Assembly (NCBI GenBank): GCA_964583765.1
Contig: CAZOWW010000006.1
Coordinates: 1 to 64,000, forward strand
Length of the DNA stretch: 64,000 nucleotides
Reading direction: 5' to 3'
DNA from: CAZOWW01 sp964583765
GTDB taxonomy: Bacteria; Actinomycetota; Actinomycetes; Actinomycetales; Kineosporiaceae
The notes under the pieces are model-generated. The model saw only the letters and a program-made list of their open reading frames with translations. It ran no database searches and was not told the DNA's origin. Positions 27,018-35,088 of this stretch are shown here, piece after piece (within the stretch, counting starts at the first letter, position 1; each line of letters begins with the position of its first letter). A program made the translations under genes and the position numbers.

Positions 27018-28217
27018 TCAGCGGGAGGTCACGTGTGGGGAGAACTTGGGTGCGCGGAAGGACACCTTCGTCCCGGCTCCCGGCGCGGTCTCTACGACGA
27101 GGCCGTGGTCCTCGCCGAACACCTGGCGCAGCCGCGCGTCGACATTGCCCAGTCCCACCGAGTCACCGCGCGGGCGCCCCGCCAGGACCTGGCGCATGAC
27201 CTCCGGGTCGGCGCCGACGCCGTCGTCCTCGACCGAGATGAGCGCCTCGGTGCCGACGTCCTCGGCCTTGATGGTCATGGTGCCGACCCCGTCCTTGCCC
27301 TCCAACCCGTGCCGCACGGCGTTCTCGACCAGGGGTTGCACCGCCAGGTACGGCACCGACACGGACAGCACCTCGGGGGCGATCATCAGATGTACCTGGA
27401 TCCGCTCGCCGAACCGGGCCTGCTCCAGCACGAGGTAACGCTCGACGTTGCGCAGTTCCTCGGCGAGGGTGGCGAACTCCCCTCCACGGCGGAAGGCGTA
27501 CCGGGTGAAGTCCGCGAACTCCAGGAGCAGCTCGCGGGCACGCTCGGGGTCGGTGCGCACGAACGAGGCGATCGCGGCGAGCGAGTTGTAGATGAAGTGC
27601 GGGCTGATCTGCGCCCGCAGGGCCCGCAGTTCGGCCTCGATGGCTCGGGTGCGTGAGCGGTCGAGTTCGGCGAGCTGGAGTTGTGCCGACACCCAGCCGG
27701 CGACCTCCTCCGCGGCGCGCACGAGGCCGGCACTGGTGTCCCGGCCGTAGGCGAGCAGGGTGCCGATCACCCGTTGCTCCGCGACCAGCGGCGCCACCAC
27801 GACCGAGCGGATCGGGCAGTCGAAGTCGGCGCAGGCGATGTCCCCCGCGTCCAGCACCGCGGTGCGGCCGGTGCGCAGCACGGCCGCCGCATGATCGATC
27901 GCGGCGGCCGTGTGCGTGACGCCGAGACCGTCCCAGGCGAGGGTGGCCGTGGCGTCGGTGATCGCCACCGCGGCGGTACCCAGCAGGGTGCGCAGGTGCT
28001 TGGCCGCCTTGGTAGCGCCGGCGGGGGTGAGGCCGTCCCTCAGATGCGGAGCCGCCTGGGACGCCGTGTGCAAGGTGGCGAACGTGGCCCGGTCCGCGGG
28101 GGTGCCGAGATCGCGGTGCCGTTCCATGCCGCGCGCCGCCACGAGGACGGCGAGCCCGAGCAGCATGCCGGTCAGGATCAGCGCCGAGCCGGGTCCGAGG
28201 ATCCCGCTGTCGTTCAT
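27018..28217 (-). CDS. LytS/YpdA-type sensor histidine kinase
   Basis: 399 residues. It has one N-terminal transmembrane helix (ALILTGMLLGLAVLVAA), a GAF-like domain at about 60-180 (with a Cys pair in DIACADFDCPIRS that could bind a metal or sense redox), then HisKA_7TM-type His_kinase: the phospho-His in ISPHFIYNSLAAI, the N box in VQPLVENAVRHG and G boxes EDDGVGAD and SVGLGNVDARL. The classical multi-helix 5TM-LYT input domain is absent, so sensing is probably cytoplasmic through the GAF-like part. The ribosome site GGGAGCG precedes the ATG. A 21-bp tandem repeat lies about 100-180 bases upstream. Confidence 0.92.
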   Translation of the reverse strand: MNDSGILGPGSALILTGMLLGLAVLVAARGMERHRDLGTPADRATFATLHTASQAAPHLRDGLTPAGATKAAKHLRTLLGTAAVAITDATATLAWDGLGVTHTAAAIDHAAAVLRTGRTAVLDAGDIACADFDCPIRSVVVAPLVAEQRVIGTLLAYGRDTSAGLVRAAEEVAGWVSAQLQLAELDRSRTRAIEAELRALRAQISPHFIYNSLAAIASFVRTDPERARELLLEFADFTRYAFRRGGEFATLAEELRNVERYLVLEQARFGERIQVHLMIAPEVLSVSVPYLAVQPLVENAVRHGLEGKDGVGTMTIKAEDVGTEALISVEDDGVGADPEVMRQVLAGRPRGDSVGLGNVDARLRQVFGEDHGLVVETAPGAGTKVSFRAPKFSPHVTSR

Positions 28218-28840
28218 GTGTCGCTCCCGATCGCGGCGGTGGGCCGTGGCCGCATTCGGCGGGGTGCCGGTGACAGCCGGGCGTGCTCACCGGCCAGCCG
28301 GCGACCGAGCCCCTGTCCGAATGTTGCCAGGAGCGGTCCGGATGTTGCCAGGAGCGGTCCGGATGTTGCCAGGAGCGGTCCGGATGCGGCCAGCGGAGTC
28401 GCAACCAGGTTCCGCACCCGACCGGGGTACCGCGCACGGTCGGGACGCGGCGGGCGGCGGGGTTTCCCCACCACCCCGGACGGCGGCCCCCCCGAGGGGA
28501 GGCCGCCGCCTGCACGGCCCGGCGGCTACCAGGCGCGCATCGGCGTGTCGTCGGACCGGGACAAGCCCGGTGCGGCGGGTCCTTTCGGGGACTGCCCGCG
28601 CGTGGGTACCGCCGAGTCGTGCTGTCCTGAGGTGGGGACCGCAGTCCCTCCCTACTGAACGTACTCAACTGTTTACCGCATGTGCCGCGTGGGGGGAAGG
28701 GGTGCCACCTGAGCGGCCCGTCGATTCCGGGCGCTTCCGTGCTGGCGGGTGAGGTGCTCGTGGGCGGGTGGGAGCGGTGCTCGTCTGCCGGACGAGGTGT
28801 GGTCGGGACGGCGTTCGTCGGCGGGTCGGAGCAGGGTTCG
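28218..28840. other. Intergenic region with repeats and an AT-rich patch
   Basis: 623 bases between the kinase gene and the first unknown membrane protein's 3' end. It contains the 21-base array and a short AT-rich patch (28654-28676). On the minus strand that patch reads ACAGTTGAG followed directly by TACGTTCAG, both close to the LytTR 9-mer consensus. The right end has degenerate GGTGCTCGT/GTCGGGACGGCG-like words; no gene is convincing. Confidence 0.5.
28317..28396. repeat. 21-base tandem repeats upstream of the sensor kinase
   Basis: Three full copies (28317-28337, 28338-28358, 28359-28379) and one partial, degenerate copy (28380-28396). The core is GGATGTTGCCAGGAGCGGT. The period equals two turns of B-DNA, the spacing used by LytTR-type sites. 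The array lies 100-180 bases upstream of the kinase gene start. Confidence 0.85.
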
Positions 28841-29914
28841 TCAGCCGAGTGCGGTGGGGTGCGGTGAGGCCGGGGAGGCGCTCGTCCCGGAGCCGGTGCT
28901 CTTGTGCGGTGCGATCCCGCAGGCGTCGTCCAGCCCGGTGAGCAGCCAGGCGGACAGCAACGTGCCCACCGGCGCGTAGCGCAGGGCCAGGTCGCCGCCA
29001 GGGGCGCGCACGGTGAGTTGGACCCCCGTGGGCAGCCGATCCCGGTGCGAGAGATCCGCGCAGTGCAGGGCGGGTGGCGGCAGCAGGATCTCCAGGCCAC
29101 CCACGACCTGGCGCGGGAAGCCTGCCGCGAGCGTGAGCGGTCGACCGTCCAGGGCGATCGAGAGCAGCTGCGTCCCCGGAGTGCCGATGTCGAGCACCAG
29201 GTCGAGGCCGGTGAGCTCGCCGGCACCGGACACCGCCCCGGTGCCGGCCAGTCGTGCGGAGACCACGCGCACCGGTTGCGTCCACCCCGAGGGAAGCGCC
29301 GCGAACACCGCCGCGCACAGGCCACCGAAGGTGCCGAGGGGCTCGGTGACGGTGACCGGGACGTCGGCGCCCGTGCGCAGGTCCAGCCTGGCGCTGAGCC
29401 CCGGCGGGCTGAACTGCCGGGAGGGACAGCTCACTCCCGTGGTGAACTCGGTGAGCACCCGGTCCCCGGCGGGAACCACGAGCTGCGTTCGCAGGTCATG
29501 GCCGTCCAGCCCCGCGCCGTGAAGGCGCAGTCCCTTCACCGACACCGCCGCCGAACGATCATTGGCGATCTCCAGGGCGAGGTGCACGGTCGGGCCGCCG
29601 TCGAGGGAGATGCCTCGCAAGGACAACCGCGCGTCGACCGAGCGCCGGCCCTCCGGGGCGGAGGCGCTGAACGCGGCATGCCCAGCGGCTCCGATCACCG
29701 TGCCGGCCAGGAGCGTCGCGATGGCGATCACCGCGGTCGGAACCCTGCCTGAGATCCGCCCTCGCGCCGGTCGCTGCTCCCGGAGGGGGTCCCGCCGCCC
29801 GCCCGGCCCTCGTGGTCCCGGCAGCCCCCGCAGCACGCCCTGCCCTCGTGGTCCTCGCAGCCCCCGAAGTCCCCGCAGCACGCCCCGCCCTCGCCGTCCC
29901 GGCAGCCTCGGCAC
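28841..29914 (-). CDS. Membrane-anchored paralog 2, unknown, collagen-like N-terminus
   Basis: 357 residues, family not recognised. The first 45 residues are basic, with Gly at every third place in stretches such as GLRGLRGPRGQGVLRGLPG. A transmembrane helix follows (AVIAIATLLAGTVIGAAGHAAF), then an extracytoplasmic region rich in beta-type sequence with four spaced Cys. It resembles the upstream gene in layout and in the closing segment (LSAWLLTGLDDACG here, LSRWLLHSACR there), so the two are probably tandem paralogs. GTG 29914 starts one base after the upstream stop. A cell-surface or envelope role is likely from topology only. The DNA of the collagen-like part is itself repetitive (29820-29910). 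Confidence 0.65.
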   Translation of the reverse strand: MPRLPGRRGRGVLRGLRGLRGPRGQGVLRGLPGPRGPGGRRDPLREQRPARGRISGRVPTAVIAIATLLAGTVIGAAGHAAFSASAPEGRRSVDARLSLRGISLDGGPTVHLALEIANDRSAAVSVKGLRLHGAGLDGHDLRTQLVVPAGDRVLTEFTTGVSCPSRQFSPPGLSARLDLRTGADVPVTVTEPLGTFGGLCAAVFAALPSGWTQPVRVVSARLAGTGAVSGAGELTGLDLVLDIGTPGTQLLSIALDGRPLTLAAGFPRQVVGGLEILLPPPALHCADLSHRDRLPTGVQLTVRAPGGDLALRYAPVGTLLSAWLLTGLDDACGIAPHKSTGSGTSASPASPHPTALG

Positions 29915-29915
29915 C

Positions 29916-30860
29916 TCATCGCCCCCAACCGCTGGACCGGCAGGCGCTGTGCAGCAGCCAGCGTGAGAGGACGCGACCGGCCTGGAGGGAGACGGTCGCC
30001 GGGCCGCCGAGGTCGATCTCGACGTCCAGGGTCTGCGGCACGCCGGCGGCCACAGCCGGTGCGGGACATCCCTGTGGTGGTTCGAGGAGGACGTCGGCGC
30101 GGTGGGCCCCGACCGTCAGAGGAAGCCCGGTGGCGGGCAGGTCGAGTGTGCCGGCGTGGAACGACCGCAGCACCGTGGAGCGTCGGGTCGGGGAGACGAT
30201 CCCGACCACCAGGCGGCCGGAGGAATCGACACTCATCCCGGTCAGGGCCAGCACCGGCGCGGAGGGAACGGCCTGTTCGCAGCTGTCCGCGAGGGCGCCG
30301 GCGGCGCCGTCGACCGGGATGCGACGGGTGACACCGTCGAGGCCGACCAGTTCCAGGTCCACCGCCAGTGGGGAGGGCACCGCGCAGGCCAGCTTCAGCT
30401 GCAGGGCCAGCTCGAGGGGGTGTCCCGGAAGCACGGTGGGCGAGGCCGGGTCCAGGGCGGGACGGCGCACCGCGGGGGAGGCGCTCAGTGGCCTGGCCAC
30501 GGTGAGTGCCTGACCGGAGTCGTCGGAGAGGGTCACATCCAGGCTCACCGCACGCTCAGGACCCTGACCCGGGTAGACGACGTGGGCGACGACCACGGCC
30601 TGTGCCACGGGACCGTCGTGCCCGGCCGGGTGGGCCCACCGATCGGCGGCCACCCAGCCGGCGCCGAGGCCGAGAAGGGCGGCGAGCAGCAACCGGGGTG
30701 CGGGGCGGGTGGTGGACGTGGACGAGCCCGGGCGATCGGGACGCCGGGGGGCCGGGTCGGGTTCGGCGGCCAGCCGGACGTCCACCGTCGGTGCCGCCCC
30801 GGAGTTCGCGGCGTCGGGCCGTTCCTCGGGGTTGTCGCCCCCCAGCACCTCGCGGCTCAT
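29916..30860 (-). CDS. Membrane-anchored paralog 1, unknown
   Basis: 314 residues. An acidic cytoplasmic N-terminus (about 1-55) precedes a single transmembrane helix (LLLAALLGLGAGWVAADRW). The external part is beta-rich (VVVAHVVYPGQG, LELALQLKLACAV, VLALTGMSV). It pairs with the next gene, which has the same topology and a similar end. ATG 30860 is preferred to the longer ORF start because the longer form adds only Arg/Gly-rich shadow sequence. I do not recognise a family. Conserved spacing suggests the two products act together. Confidence 0.65.
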   Translation of the reverse strand: MSREVLGGDNPEERPDAANSGAAPTVDVRLAAEPDPAPRRPDRPGSSTSTTRPAPRLLLAALLGLGAGWVAADRWAHPAGHDGPVAQAVVVAHVVYPGQGPERAVSLDVTLSDDSGQALTVARPLSASPAVRRPALDPASPTVLPGHPLELALQLKLACAVPSPLAVDLELVGLDGVTRRIPVDGAAGALADSCEQAVPSAPVLALTGMSVDSSGRLVVGIVSPTRRSTVLRSFHAGTLDLPATGLPLTVGAHRADVLLEPPQGCPAPAVAAGVPQTLDVEIDLGGPATVSLQAGRVLSRWLLHSACRSSGWGR

Positions 30861-31103
30861 GACCGATCCAGGCGGTTCATGGCCGCCCCTCGCGCCTCGT
30901 GCCCGGCCCCGTTGCCTGACGCCAGGGACTTGCCCGGCGCCGGGGACTCCCGCCCGCTGTCCCGTCCCTGTCCGGACCACCCGTGTCCGAGCCACTTCTG
31001 TCCGGACCACCTCTGTCCCCGCAGGGCACCTGTCCCGGCGCTTCGGTGAGGGGTGAGGGCCGCTCGGCCGCCAGGGGTATCGAGCTGGGGGAGGCGGTAC
31101 GCC

Positions 31104-31934
31104 TCACGACGGGCGTGACCCGCGGCGGCGCAGGGCGAGCCAGACCACCCCCGCAGTGGCGACTCCCGCGGTCACCGCCGCCACGGTCACCGCGGAGCGG
31201 CTCGGCGCGGGCACCTTCGCCATCCGTTCCCCGACCCGGGACCGTAGGGAGATCGGGTGCGTGAAGTCGAGCACGGGCCATCCCAGGGCGATCGCCTCCC
31301 GGCGGAGGCTGCGATCGGGATTCACGGCCACGGGGTGACCGACGGTGTGCAGCATCGGCAGGTCGGTGACGGAATCGCTGTAGGCGTAGCTCGTGGCCAG
31401 GTCGTAACCCCGCTCGGCGGCCAGGTCGCGCACGGCGCGGGCCTTCTCCTCGCCGTAGGCGTAGTAGGCGATCTCCCCGGTGAATCGGCCGTCCTGGATG
31501 ACCATGCGCGTGGCGATGACGTGATCGGCTCCGAGCATGGTCCCGATCGGCTGGACGACCTCGATCCCGGACGTCGAGACGATGACGACGTCCCGGCCCG
31601 CGGCATGGTGGTCGTCGATCAGGGCCGTGGCCTCGTGGAACACCGTCGGCTGGATGATGCTCCCGAGGGTCTCGGCGACGATCTCGCGCACCTGGGCGAC
31701 GTTCCAGCCGGTGCACAGGTCGGACAGGTAGCGCCGCATCCGCTCGACCTGGTCGTAGTCGGCGCCGCCGGCGAGGTAGAGGAAGTGGGCATAGGCGCTG
31801 CGCAACACCGCCCGTCGGGTGATGAGGCCGCCTGCGTAGAAGGGACGCGAGAAGGCGAACGCGCTCGACCTGGCGATGATCGTCTTGTCGAGGTCGAAGA
31901 AGGCCGCGCTGCGGAGGGACGGCACGGTGCTCAC
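31104..31934 (-). CDS. HAD-IB family phosphatase (SerB-like)
   Basis: 276-residue haloacid dehalogenase-type hydrolase, the Rv3661 counterpart by position. Motif I is AAFFDLDKTII, motif II VIVSTSG, motif III with Lys in EEKARAVRD and motif IV SYAYSDSVTDLPML. The substrate is unknown (family members act on phosphoserine or lipid phosphates). A C-terminal transmembrane helix (AVTVAAVTAGVATAGVVWLA) anchors it. GTG 31934 is chosen over a much longer open frame because motif I begins about 12 residues later and TATCCT ends six bases upstream with no ribosome site, giving a leaderless mRNA. Confidence 0.9.
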   Translation of the reverse strand: MSTVPSLRSAAFFDLDKTIIARSSAFAFSRPFYAGGLITRRAVLRSAYAHFLYLAGGADYDQVERMRRYLSDLCTGWNVAQVREIVAETLGSIIQPTVFHEATALIDDHHAAGRDVVIVSTSGIEVVQPIGTMLGADHVIATRMVIQDGRFTGEIAYYAYGEEKARAVRDLAAERGYDLATSYAYSDSVTDLPMLHTVGHPVAVNPDRSLRREAIALGWPVLDFTHPISLRSRVGERMAKVPAPSRSAVTVAAVTAGVATAGVVWLALRRRGSRPS

Positions 31935-31940
31935 CCGGCC

Positions 31941-31946
31941 AGGATA
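31941..31946 (-). promoter_or_regulatory. -10 box of the HAD phosphatase gene (leaderless)
   Basis: Minus-strand TATCCT, then GGCCGG, then GTG. This is the same geometry as the other leaderless genes. Confidence 0.5.
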
Positions 31947-32337
31947 GGTCGCTTCCTCCCCGTCGCGGAGGTCTCGCGGGGAGGCGGTTTCCCGACGGCA
32001 CCGGACCTGGGCCGGGAAGCCCGGGGCGCGCGACCCCGGTCGGGGTGATCGGCGGAGCGGTTCGCGGTCGGTCGCCGGGGATCGGGGCCACCGATTCCCC
32101 CCTCGGAGCGATCTCCGGTGCGTGTGCTCAGCCGCCCGGCAGGGTCTGCGGCGCGGGTGTCCCCCGGCGTCGCGAACACCGCTGGACTCCTGTGCTATGA
32201 CCAAGGTCCTGCCACGCGATTCGTTGTTGAGGTGGCTCTGGACAACGGATTTCGTCTCTGCAGGGCCGTCTGGATGCTTCCCTCGTTGGATCTGTGCGTG
32301 GCAGTTGCTTCGCGGGCCCAGGAGGTACACACTGGCG

Positions 32338-32434
32338 GCGCCGGCGAAAGCCGAGCCCGCCCGGTCCGACTCCTCCCCCCCGAGCCGGACCGGCCGACGG
32401 CCCCCGCTTCCCCCCAGCGGGGGCCGTCGCTTTT
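32338..32434 (+). ncRNA. 6C RNA
   Basis: Actinobacterial 6C small RNA. Two hairpins have C-run loops. The first is CCGGTCCG...CGGACCGG (32361-32393) with seven consecutive Cs in its loop (32375-32381). The second is a perfect 14-bp stem CGACGGCCCCCGCT/AGCGGGGGCCGTCG (32395-32429) with six Cs in its loop (32410-32415), followed by CTTTT, so it also serves as terminator. The position between the HAD phosphatase and ssd is that of the 6C homologs B11 in M. tuberculosis and scr3559 in Streptomyces. The C-rich loops are thought to pair with G-rich ribosome sites of target mRNAs. The 5' end is estimated from the promoter-like TTGCTT/TACACACT. Confidence 0.9.
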
Positions 32435-32634
32435 CCCAGGGTTTCCCGTTGGTCCCTTTTGGGCGGCGGCATCACGGCCCCTCCTCCACGCATGGCTCGC
32501 CCTGACTTGTCCACAGCTGCCGCTCTCGTACGTTCCATCCCCACGTGACCAGGTTCACCCCATGGTGGGCACGGCGTCCCCGAGGCTGGGCACCGCTGAC
32601 GAGAGCGCGGCGGTGAAGGGGGCGGGAGGGGCCG

Positions 32635-33853
32635 ATGCCTGGACGGTCGAGATCGGGTTCGGGGACGCCTGCGGGGTCACTTCCTCGAGGGCTGGGGACG
32701 CCGACCGCAGCAGTGCCGGGCATCCCGCCCCCGGGTACCGCTCGTGACGATCCGCCGATCGGGCGACCGCGGGATTGTCCGGTGGTGGCGGTCGTCGCCG
32801 AGGGCGGCCAGGCAGCCGGGCTCGAACGGGTCGCGAGTGCCGCGGGACTGACCCTGCACGTCGAGATCGGGCTGCGCGGGGCCCTGGCCTGGTGGCACCA
32901 CCCCCGCCTGGTGCTGCTCGCCGTCGAGTTGGCTGCGGACGCGATCCGGACACCGTCGACCCGCCGTCCGGGGCTCGTCCTGGTGGCCCGGGAGCCGGTC
33001 CCCGCCGTCCACTGGCAGTCGGCCCTGCGCCTGGGCGCGGAACACCTCGCCGTGCTGCCGGACGAGGAACCGTGGCTGGCCGAACGGCTTCGGGAGGCCG
33101 CCGAGCCCGTGGCGGGACGGGCAGCGGTCGTCGGAGTCGTGGGCGGCTGCGGTGGCGCCGGGGCCAGCGTCCTGGCCGTGGGGTTGGCCCTGGCCGCCGC
33201 TGCCCGCTCCCTGGTGACCGTGCTCGTCGACACGGACGTCCTCGGAGGCGGGCTCGACCTGGCGCTGGGGCTGGAGACCCGTCCGGGCCTGCGCTGGCCG
33301 GACTTCGCGGCGTTGCGGGGACACCTCCAGGCAGGCCTGCTCCGGTCCGCTCTGCCCAGCGTCCAGGGGGTCCCGGTACTCACCTGGGACCGGTCCGGTG
33401 CGGCCGAACCTCCCCCCGAGGTGAGCCTCGCGGTGCTGGACGGTGCCCGGCGCGGCGCCGAACTGGTGGTCGCGGACCTTCCCCGCCGTCTCACCCCCGC
33501 CGCCGAAGAGGTGGCACGGAACTGCGATCTCGTCGTCCTGGTCGCGCGGCCCGAGGTGCGGGGGTGTGCGGCGGCCCTCGAGGTGACTCGCCAGTGGCAG
33601 ACGATGGTGTGCGACCTTCGCCTGGTCGTGCGCGAGCCCTCACCCGCAGGGCTCACCGCCCGCGCGGTCGCTGAGGCACTTCCGGCTGCCGTTGGTGGCG
33701 CGATGGCACTCCGAACGCCGGGTGGCCCAGGCTCTCGATCGGGCGGAACTCGCGGTCGTGGGCCGGCGAGGTTCCCTCGGCCGCACCTGTCGTCGGCTCC
33801 TCGACCAGGTGCTGACGGCACAGAACGCCCGCGTCCGGGTGACCGTGCCGTGA
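32635..33853 (+). CDS. Ssd/CpaE-like ATPase-family protein, frameshifted near the 3' end
   Basis: Septum-site-determining (Ssd, Rv3660c-like) protein of the MinD/CpaE class that heads Tad clusters. It has a degenerate receiver-like N-terminal part, then the P-loop-like GGCGGAGASVLAVGLALAA where the usual GKT is replaced by GAS, VLVDTDVLGGGLDL and LVVADLPRRL. The in-frame reading continues after residue 349 as Pro/Gly/Arg-rich nonsense and runs into CpaF. A +1 shift at CTT-C-CGG (33679-33685) instead gives LRLPLVARWHSERRVAQALD..., the normal family C-terminus, ending at TGA 33851-33853 with GTGA overlap to cpaF. So this is an indel, a sequencing error or a programmed shift. The start ATG has GGGAGGGG five bases upstream. 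Confidence 0.8.
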
Positions 33854-35088
33854 ACCACGTGCTGGCCGGTGACCGCGCCACCAATGAACGATGGCTGGTG
33901 GCGCAGGTCCGAGCCCGGGTGGTCCGTCACGGCGCGCAGTTGGACGAGGGCCGCCTGGCGGCGCAGGTGCGGGCTGTGGCCACCGACGCCGGCCTGGTGC
34001 TGGGGGTGGGTGATCTGCTGCGGGTCGCGGCGCGGGTACGGGCGGGGCTCTGGGGACTGGGCCCGCTCGAGGAGTTGCTCGTCGATCCCGAGGTGACGGA
34101 CGTCCTGGTCAACGGCGCGTCGGGAGTACACGTCGATCGAGGGCAGGGGCTGGAGGCGGTGGACGTTCAACTCTCCGAGGAGGAGGTCCGGTCGCTCGCC
34201 GGTCGGCTGGCCGGTTCCGCGGGACGGCGGCTCGACGAGGCCTCGCCCTGGGTCGATGCGCGACTGCCGGGTGGTCTGCGCCTGCACGCGGTCATTCCCC
34301 CGGTGTCGCCGGAAGGCACTCATCTGAGCCTGCGGGTGCTGCGGGACGCACGATTCGACCTGCCCGGACTGGTCGCCGCGGGGTCCCTGCCCCCGGCCTG
34401 GGCCCCCGTGTTGGTGGCGCTCGTCCAGGCTCGGGTGGCCTTCCTGGTGAGCGGGGGAACGGGTTCCGGGAAGACCACCCTCCTGGCGACATTGCTCGGG
34501 TCGGTACCGGACGCGGAACGGATCGTGCTGGTCGAGGACGTCTGCGAGTTGGCACCCCGGCATCCCCATGTGGTCCGTCTGGAGGCTCGGCACGCCAATG
34601 TGGAGGGACGCGGGGCCGTGGACCTCGGTGATCTGGTGCGGCAGGCGTTACGGATGCGTCCGGACCGTCTCGTGGTCGGCGAGTGCCGAGGCGCGGAGGT
34701 GCGTGACCTGCTGGCGGCACTGAACACCGGTCATGCGGGAGGCGCCGGCACCGTACACGCCAACACGGCGGCGGAGGTACCCACACGCCTGGAGGCCCTC
34801 GGGAGCAGGGCTGGCCTGACCGCGGCAGAGACCGCCGTCCAGGTGCGTGCCGCCTTCCACGCCGTGGTCCACCTCCGCCGCACCACGCGCGGACTGCGCC
34901 GGGTGATGGAACTGGCTGTGGTGGCCGCGCGTGGGCGCACCGGCGTCGACGTCGTGCCTGCGCTCGTCGCGGACCCCGAGGATCCTCGACATCCCGGAAG
35001 CCTCGGCCCGGGCTGGCCCGCGCTCTCCGCGCGACTCGGGATCCTTGACGGTCGGCCCGCGGCCCCGGAAGGGAGCGGATCCCGGTGA
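33850..35088 (+). CDS. cpaF: Tad/type II secretion ATPase CpaF
   Basis: 412-residue hexameric secretion ATPase that powers Tad-like pilus assembly. Walker A is SGGTGSGKTTLLATLL, the Asp box LVEDVCELAPRHPHVVRLEAR, Walker B LRMRPDRLVVGECRG and the His box NTGHAGGAGTVHAN. The N-terminal domain LGPLEELLVDPEVTDVLVNG is typical. GTG 33850 overlaps the shifted ssd stop. In the sequence as given, the ssd frame continues without a stop into this gene, so an 817-residue Ssd-CpaF fusion could be made. The next gene overlaps by four bases. Confidence 0.93.
   Translation: MNHVLAGDRATNERWLVAQVRARVVRHGAQLDEGRLAAQVRAVATDAGLVLGVGDLLRVAARVRAGLWGLGPLEELLVDPEVTDVLVNGASGVHVDRGQGLEAVDVQLSEEEVRSLAGRLAGSAGRRLDEASPWVDARLPGGLRLHAVIPPVSPEGTHLSLRVLRDARFDLPGLVAAGSLPPAWAPVLVALVQARVAFLVSGGTGSGKTTLLATLLGSVPDAERIVLVEDVCELAPRHPHVVRLEARHANVEGRGAVDLGDLVRQALRMRPDRLVVGECRGAEVRDLLAALNTGHAGGAGTVHANTAAEVPTRLEALGSRAGLTAAETAVQVRAAFHAVVHLRRTTRGLRRVMELAVVAARGRTGVDVVPALVADPEDPRHPGSLGPGWPALSARLGILDGRPAAPEGSGSR

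Larger units (their letters stand above)
31935..32634. other. Divergent intergenic region, HAD / ssd, containing 6C RNA
   Basis: 700 bases without a convincing protein gene. The 6C RNA occupies 32338-32434. TTGCTT at 32305 and TACACACT at 32326-32333 are the likely promoter. Open frames crossing the region have no ribosome site and cross the RNA. Confidence 0.7.

Noticed and set aside
28317..28396. CRISPR array
   Set aside because: The 21-base units are directly adjacent with no spacers.
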